Positions 28,702-37,132 of a stretch of 64,000 bases of DNA are shown in pieces. The stretch's first letter is position 1, and every line of letters starts with the position of its first letter. Location: positions 1,488,001 through 1,552,000 of the forward strand of contig NZ_CP021111.1 of the NCBI RefSeq assembly GCF_002119665.1, written 5' to 3'. The notes under the pieces were generated by a model. That model was not told the DNA's origin and did not search any database. It was given only the letters and a program-made list of their open reading frames with translations. Both the position numbers and the translations under genes were made by a program. The stretch comes from Bordetella genomosp. 13 (lineage in GTDB: Bacteria > Pseudomonadota > Gammaproteobacteria > Burkholderiales > Burkholderiaceae_B).

Positions 28702-29250
28702 TCAGGCCTGCGCGTCGCCCTCGGCGTGGGCGGCCGGGACGGCGGTCTCCGCAACGGGCGCGCTGCCGCCGTCGCCATTGGCGTCGCGGTCGGCCAGATA
28801 TTCGACGGGCACGCCGTTGGGCACCTGGGTGACGCGATCGCGGTGGATGCTGCGGCTGATGAAGTTCGCGCGCCGGGCGGCCGCGTTCTGCAGCAGCACC
28901 GACAGCACGCAGCCCTTGTCCTGGATCCACTTGACCTTGCCTCGCAGCAGGCGCATGGCGTTGTCGGCCGTGCCCAGGCGGTAATTCATGCCGTTGATCT
29001 GCGTGGACCCGCGGCCGTCGAAAGAGGCGGGGGGCAGATCGGTGATGGCGGCCGCGTCGAGATTGTTGGTGTCGTGCTGCACGCGGTACACAAATTGCAG
29101 ACCGCTGTGCGGATCCTTGACCACGATGAGCTTCTCCGCGCCGGCAACATCGGAAAACATTCCAACTACGACAGATTCTACGAGCTGGTTGCCGCGTTGC
29201 TCTTCGGTGTATACGAACAGGGTGCGCTGATGACTGGCGATGTTGCTCAT
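28702..29250 (-). CDS. Hypothetical protein upstream of psd
   Basis: A 182-residue protein I do not recognise. No signal peptide or membrane segment is visible. The N-terminal two-thirds looks folded (TLFVYTEEQRGNQLVESVVV, KLIVVKDPHSGLQFVYRVQ, MRLLRGKVKWIQDKGCVLS); the last 40 residues are Ala/Gly/Asp-rich and probably flexible. It lies 69 bp upstream of psd on the same strand, so they may share a transcript. Codon use and base composition match the neighbours, so it is very likely a real gene. Confidence 0.7.
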   Translation of the reverse strand: MSNIASHQRTLFVYTEEQRGNQLVESVVVGMFSDVAGAEKLIVVKDPHSGLQFVYRVQHDTNNLDAAAITDLPPASFDGRGSTQINGMNYRLGTADNAMRLLRGKVKWIQDKGCVLSVLLQNAAARRANFISRSIHRDRVTQVPNGVPVEYLADRDANGDGGSAPVAETAVPAAHAEGDAQA

Positions 29251-29501
29251 GGTCTCGCTACAGGATGGGCGTGCCGACGGGGATGCAGGCGAGCGGAGTT
29301 TAACGCAAGAAATGTAAAGATGTAACTAATTCTACCAAACCTGAGACGGATTCGGCCCGCGACGCTGCGGAACTTTTCCCCAGTGGCCGATTCATATTCA
29401 GGTTGTTGTAAGAAAGGCTAAACTGGCGCCTTGGCGCGTCGATCGGCTGGAGCCCCGGCGCATGGGCCGAGACGAATTTTGGATGGACTAGGAGTACTTT
29501 C

Positions 29502-30098
29502 ATGAATCAACAGGATCGCGACGCAATCGAAAGCATCTTCACCCGCCTGCAGCAGGTCGAGCGGCAAGGCGCCCCGCGCGATGGCGAGGCCGAGCGCTAC
29601 ATCAGCGACCGCATCGCCTCCCAGCCCGGCTCGGCCTATTACCTGGCGCAGACCGTCATGGTGCAGGAGCAGGCGCTGAAGGCCGCGCAAGAGCGCATTT
29701 CGCAGCTCGAAGGCGCGAAGGCCGGACAGTCCGGCGCTGCGCCGGCGGCCGCGGCCGGCGCCCTGGGCGGCGGCCAGGGCTTCGGGCGCACGGTGGGAGC
29801 GCTGGGCGAGCGCGGCCAGGGCGCGGCGCCCGCCGCGGCCAGCGGCCTGTCCGCCAATGCGGGCTTCGGCCGTAGCGCCGGCGGCGGTTTCCTGGCCGGC
29901 GCCATGCAGACCGCGGTGGGCGTGGCCGGCGGCCTGATGCTGGGCAATCTGCTGGGCGGATTGTTCGGCGGCAACGAGGCCCAGGCGGCCGAGACGCCCG
30001 CCGAGCCCGCGCCCGAGGCCGCGCAGGAAGATCCCGCCGCCGACCAGGGCGGCTATGACGACGCCGGCTTCGACGACGGCGGCATGGACGACATCTGA
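29502..30098 (+). CDS. DUF2076 family protein
   Basis: A 198-residue protein. It begins MNQQDRDAIESIFTRLQQVE, the DUF2076 start, followed by YISDRIASQPGSAYYLAQTV and a helical MVQEQALKAAQERISQLE. The middle is Ala/Gly-rich, with GGGFLAGAMQTAVGVAGGLMLGNLLGGLFGG, a hydrophobic glycine-rich segment like a glycine-zipper. The tail is acidic (DDAGFDDGGMDDI). Its function is unknown; the hydrophobic core suggests envelope or stress association. Confidence 0.88.
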   Translation: MNQQDRDAIESIFTRLQQVERQGAPRDGEAERYISDRIASQPGSAYYLAQTVMVQEQALKAAQERISQLEGAKAGQSGAAPAAAAGALGGGQGFGRTVGALGERGQGAAPAAASGLSANAGFGRSAGGGFLAGAMQTAVGVAGGLMLGNLLGGLFGGNEAQAAETPAEPAPEAAQEDPAADQGGYDDAGFDDGGMDDI

Positions 30099-30114
30099 CT
30101 TTTTCCCTTTTCCC

Positions 30115-30138
30115 GCGGGCGCCCCTAGGGGCGTCCGC
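30115..30138 (+). terminator. Hairpin after the DUF2076 gene
   Basis: GCGGGCGCCCC and GGGGCGTCCGC form an 11-bp stem (one G-T pair) with a minimal loop. It is followed by GTGATTTCT. It separates the DUF2076 gene from terC. Confidence 0.55.
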
Positions 30139-30224
30139 GTGATTTCTGCGGCCGGATGATCCGGCCATTCCATCAATCCGACACGATCGTCTACAGACAA
30201 GACATTTTTCCGGGAGGTTAAGAC

Positions 30225-30941
30225 GTGCTCGAGTTTCTTCAGACGCTGAGCTGGGCCGCGGTGTTCCAGATCATTCTCATCGACATCCTGCTGGGCGGGG
30301 ACAACGCGGTGGTCATCGCGCTGGCCTGCCGCAACCTGGAACCCAAGCAGCGCATGCAGGGCATCCTGTGGGGTACCGCCGGGGCCATCGGCCTGCGCGT
30401 GGTGCTGATCGCGTTCGCGCTCACGCTGCTGACCATCCCGTACCTGAAGATCGTTGGCGCGCTGCTGCTGCTGTGGGTGGGCGTGAAGCTCCTCATTCCG
30501 GAGGACGAGGGCCATGACAAGATCAAGGGCGGCGCGTCGATCTGGGGCGCGGTGAAGACCATCATCGTGGCCGACTTCGTGATGAGCCTGGACAACGTCA
30601 TCGCCATCGCCGGGGCGGCGCAGGGCGCGCATCCGGACCACCAGATCGGCCTGGTCATCTTCGGCCTGGTGATCAGCGTGCCCATCATCATCTGGGGCAG
30701 CACCCTGGTGCTCAAGCTGATCGACCGCTATCCGCTGGTTGTCACGTTCGGCGCGGCGCTGCTGGGCTGGATCGCGGGCGGCATGCTGGTCACCGACGTG
30801 GTCGTCGTGGAGCAGTTCGGCGAAGTGTCGGGCGCGACGAAGATCGCGGCCGAGGTCGTCGGCGCGCTGCTGGTGGTGGGCCTGGGACGCTTCTTCGCCG
30901 GCCGCAAGAAGAGCGCCGCCTCGGTCACCGAGTCGGCCTGA
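30225..30941 (+). CDS. TerC-family integral membrane protein
   Basis: A 238-residue membrane protein of the TerC/YjbE family. It has IILIDILLGGDNAVVIALACR and the second half-motif IIVADFVMSLDNVIAIAGAA. The paired Asp-Asn motifs are the metal-linked core; relatives export manganese or load metalloproteins. About seven hydrophobic segments. The GTG start is set by GGGAGG seven bases upstream. I see no yybP-ykoY-like manganese riboswitch in the 126-bp leader. Confidence 0.88.
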   Translation: MLEFLQTLSWAAVFQIILIDILLGGDNAVVIALACRNLEPKQRMQGILWGTAGAIGLRVVLIAFALTLLTIPYLKIVGALLLLWVGVKLLIPEDEGHDKIKGGASIWGAVKTIIVADFVMSLDNVIAIAGAAQGAHPDHQIGLVIFGLVISVPIIIWGSTLVLKLIDRYPLVVTFGAALLGWIAGGMLVTDVVVVEQFGEVSGATKIAAEVVGALLVVGLGRFFAGRKKSAASVTESA

Positions 30942-30949
30942 CGCAGGCC

Positions 30950-30974
30950 ATGCCGGCGGCGCTGCCGCCGGCAT
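30950..30974. terminator. Perfect hairpin after terC
   Basis: ATGCCGGCGGC (30950-30960), GCT, GCCGCCGGCAT (30964-30974) form a perfect 11-bp stem. No T-run follows. Its 3' end overlaps the candidate sigma-54 promoter at 30969. Confidence 0.5.
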
Positions 30975-30983
30975 GCCGCTTGC
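30969..30983 (+). promoter_or_regulatory. Candidate sigma-54 (-24/-12) promoter
   Basis: CGGCATGCCGCTTGC fits GGCAYG-N4-TTGC with GG and GC ten bases apart. It points toward the small genes at 31061 and 31149. A T-tailed hairpin at 31008-31047 lies between, which makes this site less certain than the others in the set. Confidence 0.5.
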
Positions 30984-31007
30984 GGCGCTACGGGACGTTG
31001 ATCCCGA

Positions 31008-31047
31008 CGGGCGGTCTGTCGCTGGACGGACCGCCCGTTTCTTTTTT
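31008..31047 (+). terminator. Rho-independent terminator or leader attenuator
   Basis: CGGGCGGTC (31008-31016) pairs with GACCGCCCG (31029-31037), with an inner GTC-GCTG-GAC stem, and runs into TTTCTTTTTT. It ends terC transcripts. If the sigma-54 site at 30969 is used it would lie in the 5' leader of the next genes. Confidence 0.8.
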
Positions 31048-31060
31048 GCAAGGAGAGCGC

Positions 31061-31156
31061 ATGAAAGCAAGTCAGCTCCACAGCCCACGTTCGCGTCGCG
31101 CATCGCGCGGCGCACTTCCTTCAATCTTCGATGTCAAGGAGACCGATCATGGGTGA
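31061..31156 (+). CDS. Possible 31-residue leader peptide ORF
   Basis: An ATG at 31061 follows a good Shine-Dalgarno (AAGGAG, spacing 5) and encodes a basic 31-residue peptide (MKASQLHSPRSRRASRG...). Its stop lies eight bases inside the next gene, so the two would be translationally linked. It could be a real microprotein or a coupling ORF. Only the ribosome site and the overlap support it. Confidence 0.4.
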   Translation: MKASQLHSPRSRRASRGALPSIFDVKETDHG

Positions 31157-31415
31157 TTTCGCAACGCTGACCGGCGCCCAGGTACGCGGCGATGACGTGG
31201 TGTTTTCTTTGGAGACGGGAGGGGTGGTGCGGCCGTTCGAGATATCGGGCGATGCGCTGCGAGAGCGTTTCGGCGCAGCTGACGGCAGCGGCAGCGAATT
31301 GCTGAAGGCCTTCGAGAGGGCCCGCGACTCGATCCAGGAACTTGCCAAGAAGGCGCAGTGGGTGCCGGCCGAGGGCGTGATAGAACTGGGTACCGGCGAT
31401 TTCGACGTCGACTGA
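31149..31415 (+). CDS. DUF1488-like small protein
   Basis: An 88-residue protein with AAGGAG eight bases before the ATG. Its layout (VVFSLETGGVVRPFEISGDALRERFG followed by a helical LLKAFERARDSIQELAKK and W-P-EG) resembles the DUF1488 family, proteins of unknown role that take part of their sequence from a conserved 'F/V-R-F-x-I' strand and an ERxR helix. No signal peptide or membrane segment. Confidence 0.65.
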   Translation: MGDFATLTGAQVRGDDVVFSLETGGVVRPFEISGDALRERFGAADGSGSELLKAFERARDSIQELAKKAQWVPAEGVIELGTGDFDVD

Positions 31416-31427
31416 GGGTAAAGCAAA

Positions 31428-31452
31428 TCGCCCCCCGCGGGCCGGGGGGCGA
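31428..31452. terminator. Bidirectional hairpin between convergent genes
   Basis: TCGCCCCCC (31428-31436) and GGGGGGCGA (31444-31452) form a 9-bp stem around a seven-base loop, in the 45-bp gap between the DUF1488-like gene and yciF. On the minus strand the stem is followed by TTTGC. Confidence 0.65.
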
Positions 31453-31460
31453 GGACGTCG

Positions 31461-31958
31461 TCAGGCGGTTGACGCCTCGAGGTTCGTCTGGGCGATGGCC
31501 ATGGTGGTGAGCTTTTCGTCGGTGCTCTTCTCTTCGGCCAGGGTTTCCTTCAGCAGCTTCTCGGCGTCGTTCAGGCCCAACAGCTTGGCGTAGGTGCACA
31601 GCGTGCCGTAGCTGGCGATTTCGTAGTGCTCGACCTTCTGTGCGGCAGCGATCAGGGCGGCGTCGCGCACCGGGCCCTTCTCGACTTCCTCGATGATCTC
31701 GGCGCCTTCTTCCACCAGGCCTTCCATGGCCATGCACTTCACCCGCTTCAGTTTGAAGTCGGCGCCTTCGACGATGCGGTCGATGCGTTCCACTTGGCCC
31801 TGGGTTTCTTCCAGGTGGGTGCGGAAGGCCTCGGCCAGTTTGGGGTCCGTGGCCGCGCGCGCAAGCTTGGGCAGGGCGCGAGTCAACTGCTTCTCGGCAC
31901 TGTATACGTCCGACAGTTCATGGATGAACAGGTCTTTCAGGGTCTTGGCAGTGGCCAT
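31461..31958 (-). CDS. yciF: YciF/DUF892 ferritin-like stress protein
   Basis: A 165-residue four-helix protein of the YciF (DUF892) family. It has LKDLFIHELSDVYSAEKQLTRALPKLARAA, HLEETQGQVERIDRIVE and the metal-type KVEHYEIASYGTLCTYAKLLG and LLKETLAEEKSTDEKLT. Glu and His residues on each helix form the expected di-metal site. E. coli YciF is a general-stress protein. A weaker sigma-54 site lies 53 bp upstream (32011-32025). Confidence 0.92.
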   Translation of the reverse strand: MATAKTLKDLFIHELSDVYSAEKQLTRALPKLARAATDPKLAEAFRTHLEETQGQVERIDRIVEGADFKLKRVKCMAMEGLVEEGAEIIEEVEKGPVRDAALIAAAQKVEHYEIASYGTLCTYAKLLGLNDAEKLLKETLAEEKSTDEKLTTMAIAQTNLEASTA

Positions 31959-32010
31959 GTGTTTCTCCGGAATGATTCAGTAAGGGGACTTGCTGTCCGC
32001 GCCCTTGTTC

Positions 32011-32025
32011 GCAAATGCCGTTCCT
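32011..32025 (-). promoter_or_regulatory. Candidate sigma-54 promoter for yciF
   Basis: The minus strand reads AGGAACGGCATTTGC: GG and GC are ten bases apart and TTGC is intact, but the -24 element is GGAACG instead of GGCACG. It ends about 53 bp before the yciF ATG. Confidence 0.5.
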
Positions 32026-32207
32026 GAACCTTGCACGGGGGAAGCGGCGGTCATCCGGCCGCCGGCGCGTTCCGTCAGTGTCGAAGGCCAGCGATATTTG
32101 CACGCGTGGGTAAATTCGATCGGCGGTGTGGTCGACGTTGCCGGCCCTGGCGAGCCTTTCCGGCCCCTTATCCGAACACCGCGGCGGCACGGGTGTGCCA
32201 TCGGTGC

Positions 32208-32222
32208 AGGCACGGTGTTTGC
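32208..32222 (+). promoter_or_regulatory. Candidate sigma-54 promoter for the proline-rich exported protein
   Basis: AGGCACGGTGTTTGC matches GGCACG-N4-TTGC exactly, with the -12 GC 40 bp before the ATG at 32263. One of the two best matches in the set. The 304-bp yciF-32263 spacer holds this and the opposite-facing site at 32011. Confidence 0.7.
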
Positions 32223-32262
32223 GGATAGGTGTGCTCCGTTAAATCTCCCAAGGAGCTTGCTC

Positions 32263-32682
32263 ATGAGATCCCGGAAATACCTGAATGAAATCGTGGCTGC
32301 CGCCCTGGTAGCCGGTGGCATGACCTTTGGCGGCGCTGCTCTGGCGCAGACCTCGTCGACCCAACCGACGGCGGCTCCTCCCAACACCCCGTCCAAGACG
32401 CCGAACGACACGACGGCCACTCAGCCCAACACGCCTCCGGCTCCGGGACGCCAGCCTGCCGCTCCGACCGACGCCCCGGCCGGTGGTCCTCCCACCCAGA
32501 ACCAGAGCAGCACCGGCACGTACTCGCCCAGCACGGGCGCGCATATGCAGGGTTCGGGCACGCAGACCGGCGGTTCGACGATGGCTCCGCGCGAGCGCGG
32601 CATCAACGACAACGTGCCGGCCGGCCAGCCCGGCGGCGGTTCGCCCCCTCCGGGATACCCCAACACCGGCGGCTCGAAGTAA
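32263..32682 (+). CDS. Exported proline/threonine-rich hypothetical protein
   Basis: A 139-residue protein with a Sec signal peptide (LVAGGMTFGGAALA-QTSS). The mature part is disordered and rich in Pro, Thr, Gln, Ser and Gly, with no Cys. An AAGGAG ribosome site precedes the ATG. A strong terminator follows. Not recognised as a named family. Its sigma-54 site and neighbours suggest a stress- or envelope-related role. Confidence 0.75.
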   Translation: MRSRKYLNEIVAAALVAGGMTFGGAALAQTSSTQPTAAPPNTPSKTPNDTTATQPNTPPAPGRQPAAPTDAPAGGPPTQNQSSTGTYSPSTGAHMQGSGTQTGGSTMAPRERGINDNVPAGQPGGGSPPPGYPNTGGSK

Positions 32683-32715
32683 GCGATAGCGGACTTCGGC
32701 CCCCGCAAGGCCAGG

Positions 32716-32745
32716 CGGCGCTTCTTTTGAAGCGCCGTTTTTTTT
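32716..32745 (+). terminator. Strong rho-independent terminator
   Basis: CGGCGCTTC-TTTT-GAAGCGCCG followed by eight T residues: a textbook intrinsic terminator for the gene at 32263. Confidence 0.95.
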
Positions 32746-32868
32746 GCCTGGTGTGGACACCGCCGCGCCAACGATCCGGAGGATGGGAGCCGGGCGGAAA
32801 GAAAACGGGGCGACGGCGTGGCCATCGCCCCTGTCATGCCCGCGCGAGGCGGGTCCAGGCGGCACGTC

Positions 32869-34332
32869 TCAGCTTTGGCGGCGCATTTCGGCCGGCGGCA
32901 GCTTCATCTGTATGCGGTACTTGGACACCGTGCGGCGCGCCACCACCACGCCGTTGCTGGCGAGCCTTTGCGCCAGCACCACGTCGGACAAGGGCATGCG
33001 CGGATCTTCCTCGTCGATGTATTCCTTGATGAGCGCGCGCACCGCGGCCGCGGAACACGAGCCGCCCGTGTCGGTGCCCAGTTCGCGCGAGAAGAAGTGG
33101 CGGAACTCGAACAGGCCGCGCGGGGTGCTCATGTACTTGTTGGCCGTGGCGCGAGAGACCGTGGATTCGTGCATCTCGAGCTCGTCGGCCACGTCGCGCA
33201 GCATCAAGGGGCGCAAGGCGACGTCGCCGTATTCGAAGAACGTCTGCTGACGTTTCACGATGGCTTCGGCCACGCGCCGGATCGTGACGTAGCGCTGCTC
33301 GACGTTGCGCACCAGCCAGCGCGCCTCCTGGAGCTCCTGCGCCATCGGGCTGCGTTCGTCCATGCGCGCACGATGGAAGAGTTCGGCATAGGTGCGGTTC
33401 AGGCGGGCCTGCGGCATGGCCTGGCGATTGGCCACCACCTGCCAGCGCGAGCGCACCTTGCTGACGATGACGTCAGGCACCACGTAGTTGGGCGCGTCGG
33501 CCGCGTAGCGGCGACCCGGCTTGGGGTCCAGGCCGCGCACCACGTCGCAGGCGATCTGCAGCAGCTGTATGTCGGCGCCGAGCAGGCGTTGCAGCCCGGT
33601 CAGGTCGTTGCGCGCCAGCCGGTCGAGGTGGCCGCGCACGATGGCGAGGGCGACGTCGCGCACGTCCTCGCGCAGCGCCGGCTGCGCGTACAGCTGCAGC
33701 GACAGGCATTCGGCAAGGTCCCGGGCGCCCAGCCCCGGCACGTCCAGCTGCTGCACCAGCTTCAGGGCCGCCTGCCATTCCGAGGCGTCCGGCGGGGGGT
33801 CGAAGGCGGCGCCGTCCGCGAGCTCGTCGAGTTCGGTGTGCAGGTAGCCGTCGTCGTCCAGCGCGTCGACGATGTGTTCCGCCAGCAGCCGATCGCGCAG
33901 GCTCAGCGGATAGTTGCCCAGTTCGCTTGACAGTCGGTTCCGCAGCGATACTGGCGCCGCGATCCATTGGCTCAGATCGGTGGCGGGACCGTCGTTGCGC
34001 GCGTGCGTGGGGTAATCGCCCGAATAGGTGTTGTCCGCGACGTTCAGTGTGGGATCGGCTACGTCGGGTTGCGGCTCGGGAGCGGCCTCGGGGGGCGCTT
34101 CGGCTGCCGCGCCGTCTGCCGCGGCATGGGACGTCTCTTGGTCGGGAGTTGCGGCGCCGTTGCCGCGCTCGGCGTCTTCCCCGTCTTCGAGGAAAGGATT
34201 GGTCGCCAAAGCGTCTTGCACGGCAGTAGTGAACTCTAGTGCCGACATCTGCAACAGACGTATGGATTGTTGCAGGCGAGGCGCCAGCAGGGTCTGCTGA
34301 CGCATGCGGAGTTCTTGTGCTGCATGTGCCAC
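32869..34332 (-). CDS. rpoN: RNA polymerase sigma-54 factor
   Basis: A 487-residue sigma-54. Region I has LLAPRLQQSIRLLQMSALEF. A long acidic, Ala/Pro-rich region II (about residues 45-110) follows. The core-binding and ELH-HTH domains include LRPLMLRDVADELEMHESTVSRATANKY. The RpoN box is present near the C-terminus as ARRTVSKYR. The start is a GTG with AGGAG seven bases upstream. The usual Gram-negative rpoN neighbours (lptB, hpf, ptsN) are absent; instead two sigma-54 activators adjoin it. It is therefore probably a second, specialised rpoN copy. Confidence 0.93.
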   Translation of the reverse strand: MAHAAQELRMRQQTLLAPRLQQSIRLLQMSALEFTTAVQDALATNPFLEDGEDAERGNGAATPDQETSHAAADGAAAEAPPEAAPEPQPDVADPTLNVADNTYSGDYPTHARNDGPATDLSQWIAAPVSLRNRLSSELGNYPLSLRDRLLAEHIVDALDDDGYLHTELDELADGAAFDPPPDASEWQAALKLVQQLDVPGLGARDLAECLSLQLYAQPALREDVRDVALAIVRGHLDRLARNDLTGLQRLLGADIQLLQIACDVVRGLDPKPGRRYAADAPNYVVPDVIVSKVRSRWQVVANRQAMPQARLNRTYAELFHRARMDERSPMAQELQEARWLVRNVEQRYVTIRRVAEAIVKRQQTFFEYGDVALRPLMLRDVADELEMHESTVSRATANKYMSTPRGLFEFRHFFSRELGTDTGGSCSAAAVRALIKEYIDEEDPRMPLSDVVLAQRLASNGVVVARRTVSKYRIQMKLPPAEMRRQS

Positions 34333-34379
34333 GAAACTCTCCTCGAATTACAAGCGGTGTGATGTCCTATGTTGGTTGG

Positions 34380-35360
34380 TCAGATGGCGCCATGGGCATC
34401 CAGCCCATACGCGTTCAAGCGGTTGTACAGGGTCTTCAGGCTGATACCCAGCGTGGCCGCAGCGCGCCGCTTGTCGCCGTGATGCAGGGCCAGGGTGGCC
34501 GAGATCAATTCGCGCTGCGCTTCACTGAGCTGGGTGCCAACCGCGAAGGCCAGCGAATCCGCGCCGCGGTCGGGCGGCGGGGTGCGGTGAGTGGGAACCA
34601 GGTCGTGCTGCAGCACATCGTCACACATAAGGTAGGCGCGTTGCACGACGTTGCGAAGTTCCCGGACATTGCCGGGCCAGTCGTACGCCTCCATGGACTC
34701 GATCAGCCGCTTGCCCAGCTGCTTCTGCGAACCGTACCGGCGGTTCAGGTCGTCCAGCACCTGTTCGGCCAGGAACACAATGTCCTCGACGCGTTCGCGC
34801 AGCGGAGGGACCCGCACGGGAATCACCAGCAGGCGGTGCAGCAGGTCTTCGCGCAGCAGCCCCTGCGCCACGGCCTCCTGCGGGTCGCGGTTGGTGGCCG
34901 AGATGATGCGCACGTTGGTGCGCAGCACGTCGGTGCCGCCTACGCGGCGGTAGGTGCCGGTTTCGAGCACGCGCAGGAAATGCGCCTGCATGTCGATCGG
35001 CATTTCGGTGATTTCGTCCAGGAACAGCGTGCCGCCGCTGGCATGCTCGAAGTATCCGGGCGTGCGCGCCAGGGCGCCGGTGAAGCTGCCTTTTTCGTGG
35101 CCGAACAGTTCCGCGTGCGCCAGCGTGGAGCTGACCGCGCCGCAGTTCAGCGCGATGTAGGGACCGTCGCGGCGATCGCTGAGGGCATGGATCTGCTGCG
35201 CGATCATGTCCTTGCCCGTGCCGCTTTCGCCGACCAGGAACACGCTGGCATCGGTCGGGGCCGCCCGTGAGATCAGTGCTTGCACCTCGCGCATGGCTGC
35301 GCTGCGTCCCAGTGCGGGGGCAGGGGCGCTTTCTTGGCGGGATGAGGTATCTTTCAACAT
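34380..35360 (-). CDS. Sigma-54 activator lacking an N-terminal regulatory domain
   Basis: A 326-residue bacterial enhancer-binding protein. The AAA+ domain begins almost at once: Walker A GESGTGKD (44-51), the sigma-54 contact loop GSFTGA (91-96, against the usual GAFTGA), and Walker B GGTLFLDE (109-116). It also has RVPPLRERVEDI, YDWPGNVRELRN, and a C-terminal Fis-type helix-turn-helix (RRAAATLGISLKTLYNRL). The ATG at 35360 has AAGGA nine bases upstream. With no receiver, GAF or PAS domain it resembles PspF/HrpR, so it may be constitutive or controlled by a partner protein. It reads into rpoN 47 bp downstream. Confidence 0.9.
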   Translation of the reverse strand: MLKDTSSRQESAPAPALGRSAAMREVQALISRAAPTDASVFLVGESGTGKDMIAQQIHALSDRRDGPYIALNCGAVSSTLAHAELFGHEKGSFTGALARTPGYFEHASGGTLFLDEITEMPIDMQAHFLRVLETGTYRRVGGTDVLRTNVRIISATNRDPQEAVAQGLLREDLLHRLLVIPVRVPPLRERVEDIVFLAEQVLDDLNRRYGSQKQLGKRLIESMEAYDWPGNVRELRNVVQRAYLMCDDVLQHDLVPTHRTPPPDRGADSLAFAVGTQLSEAQRELISATLALHHGDKRRAAATLGISLKTLYNRLNAYGLDAHGAI

Positions 35361-35657
35361 CGGAAAATCCTTGGGGGGCGGCTCGGACGCGGCCTTCTCA
35401 GCAAATGGTAGGCCCAAGGCCGCGCAGCGATGCGACGAAATGCAAGGAGTCGAAAACGTTCTTCCCTTGTCTCGATTATTTACGTCGCCGATACGCGCAT
35501 CGTTGTACGCTGAACGTCCGACTTCACTGCCCGGCGAAAGGCGGGCGGTGTATCCATCCTACTGTGTGGTCGTGCGCGGTGTCCGTACGCAGGCTGGACA
35601 CTTCGGCGACCAGACGGCCGCAACACTGACAGAAAGATCAAGCGTTACGGAGTACCA

Positions 35658-37052
<1,395 letters not shown>

Positions 37053-37064
37053 GTCTTCCCGCCG

Positions 37065-37079
37065 GGCATGGGTCTTGCG
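37065..37079 (+). promoter_or_regulatory. Candidate sigma-54 promoter for the TPP enzyme
   Basis: GGGCATGGGTCTTGC matches GGCAYG-N4-TTGC. The start site expected 11-13 bases after the -12 GC would fall in the left arm of the terminator at 37089-37122. The new transcript could then not form the full hairpin, although transcripts from the upstream gene could. Confidence 0.65.
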
Positions 37080-37088
37080 GCCCCGGCG

Positions 37089-37122
37089 GGCGCGCCCCTT
37101 TCTTTTCTGGGCGCGCCTTTTT
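37089..37122 (+). terminator. Rho-independent terminator of the NtrC-type gene
   Basis: GGCGCGCCC (37089-37097) pairs with GGGCGCGCC (37109-37117) and is followed by TTTTT. It lies between the response-regulator gene and the TPP enzyme gene. Confidence 0.85.
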
Positions 37123-37132
37123 GGGAGACCGC

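Noticed and set aside
30099..30224. Manganese (yybP-ykoY) riboswitch before terC
   Set aside because: TerC genes are often preceded by one, but the leader lacks the conserved loops; it holds only two simple hairpins.
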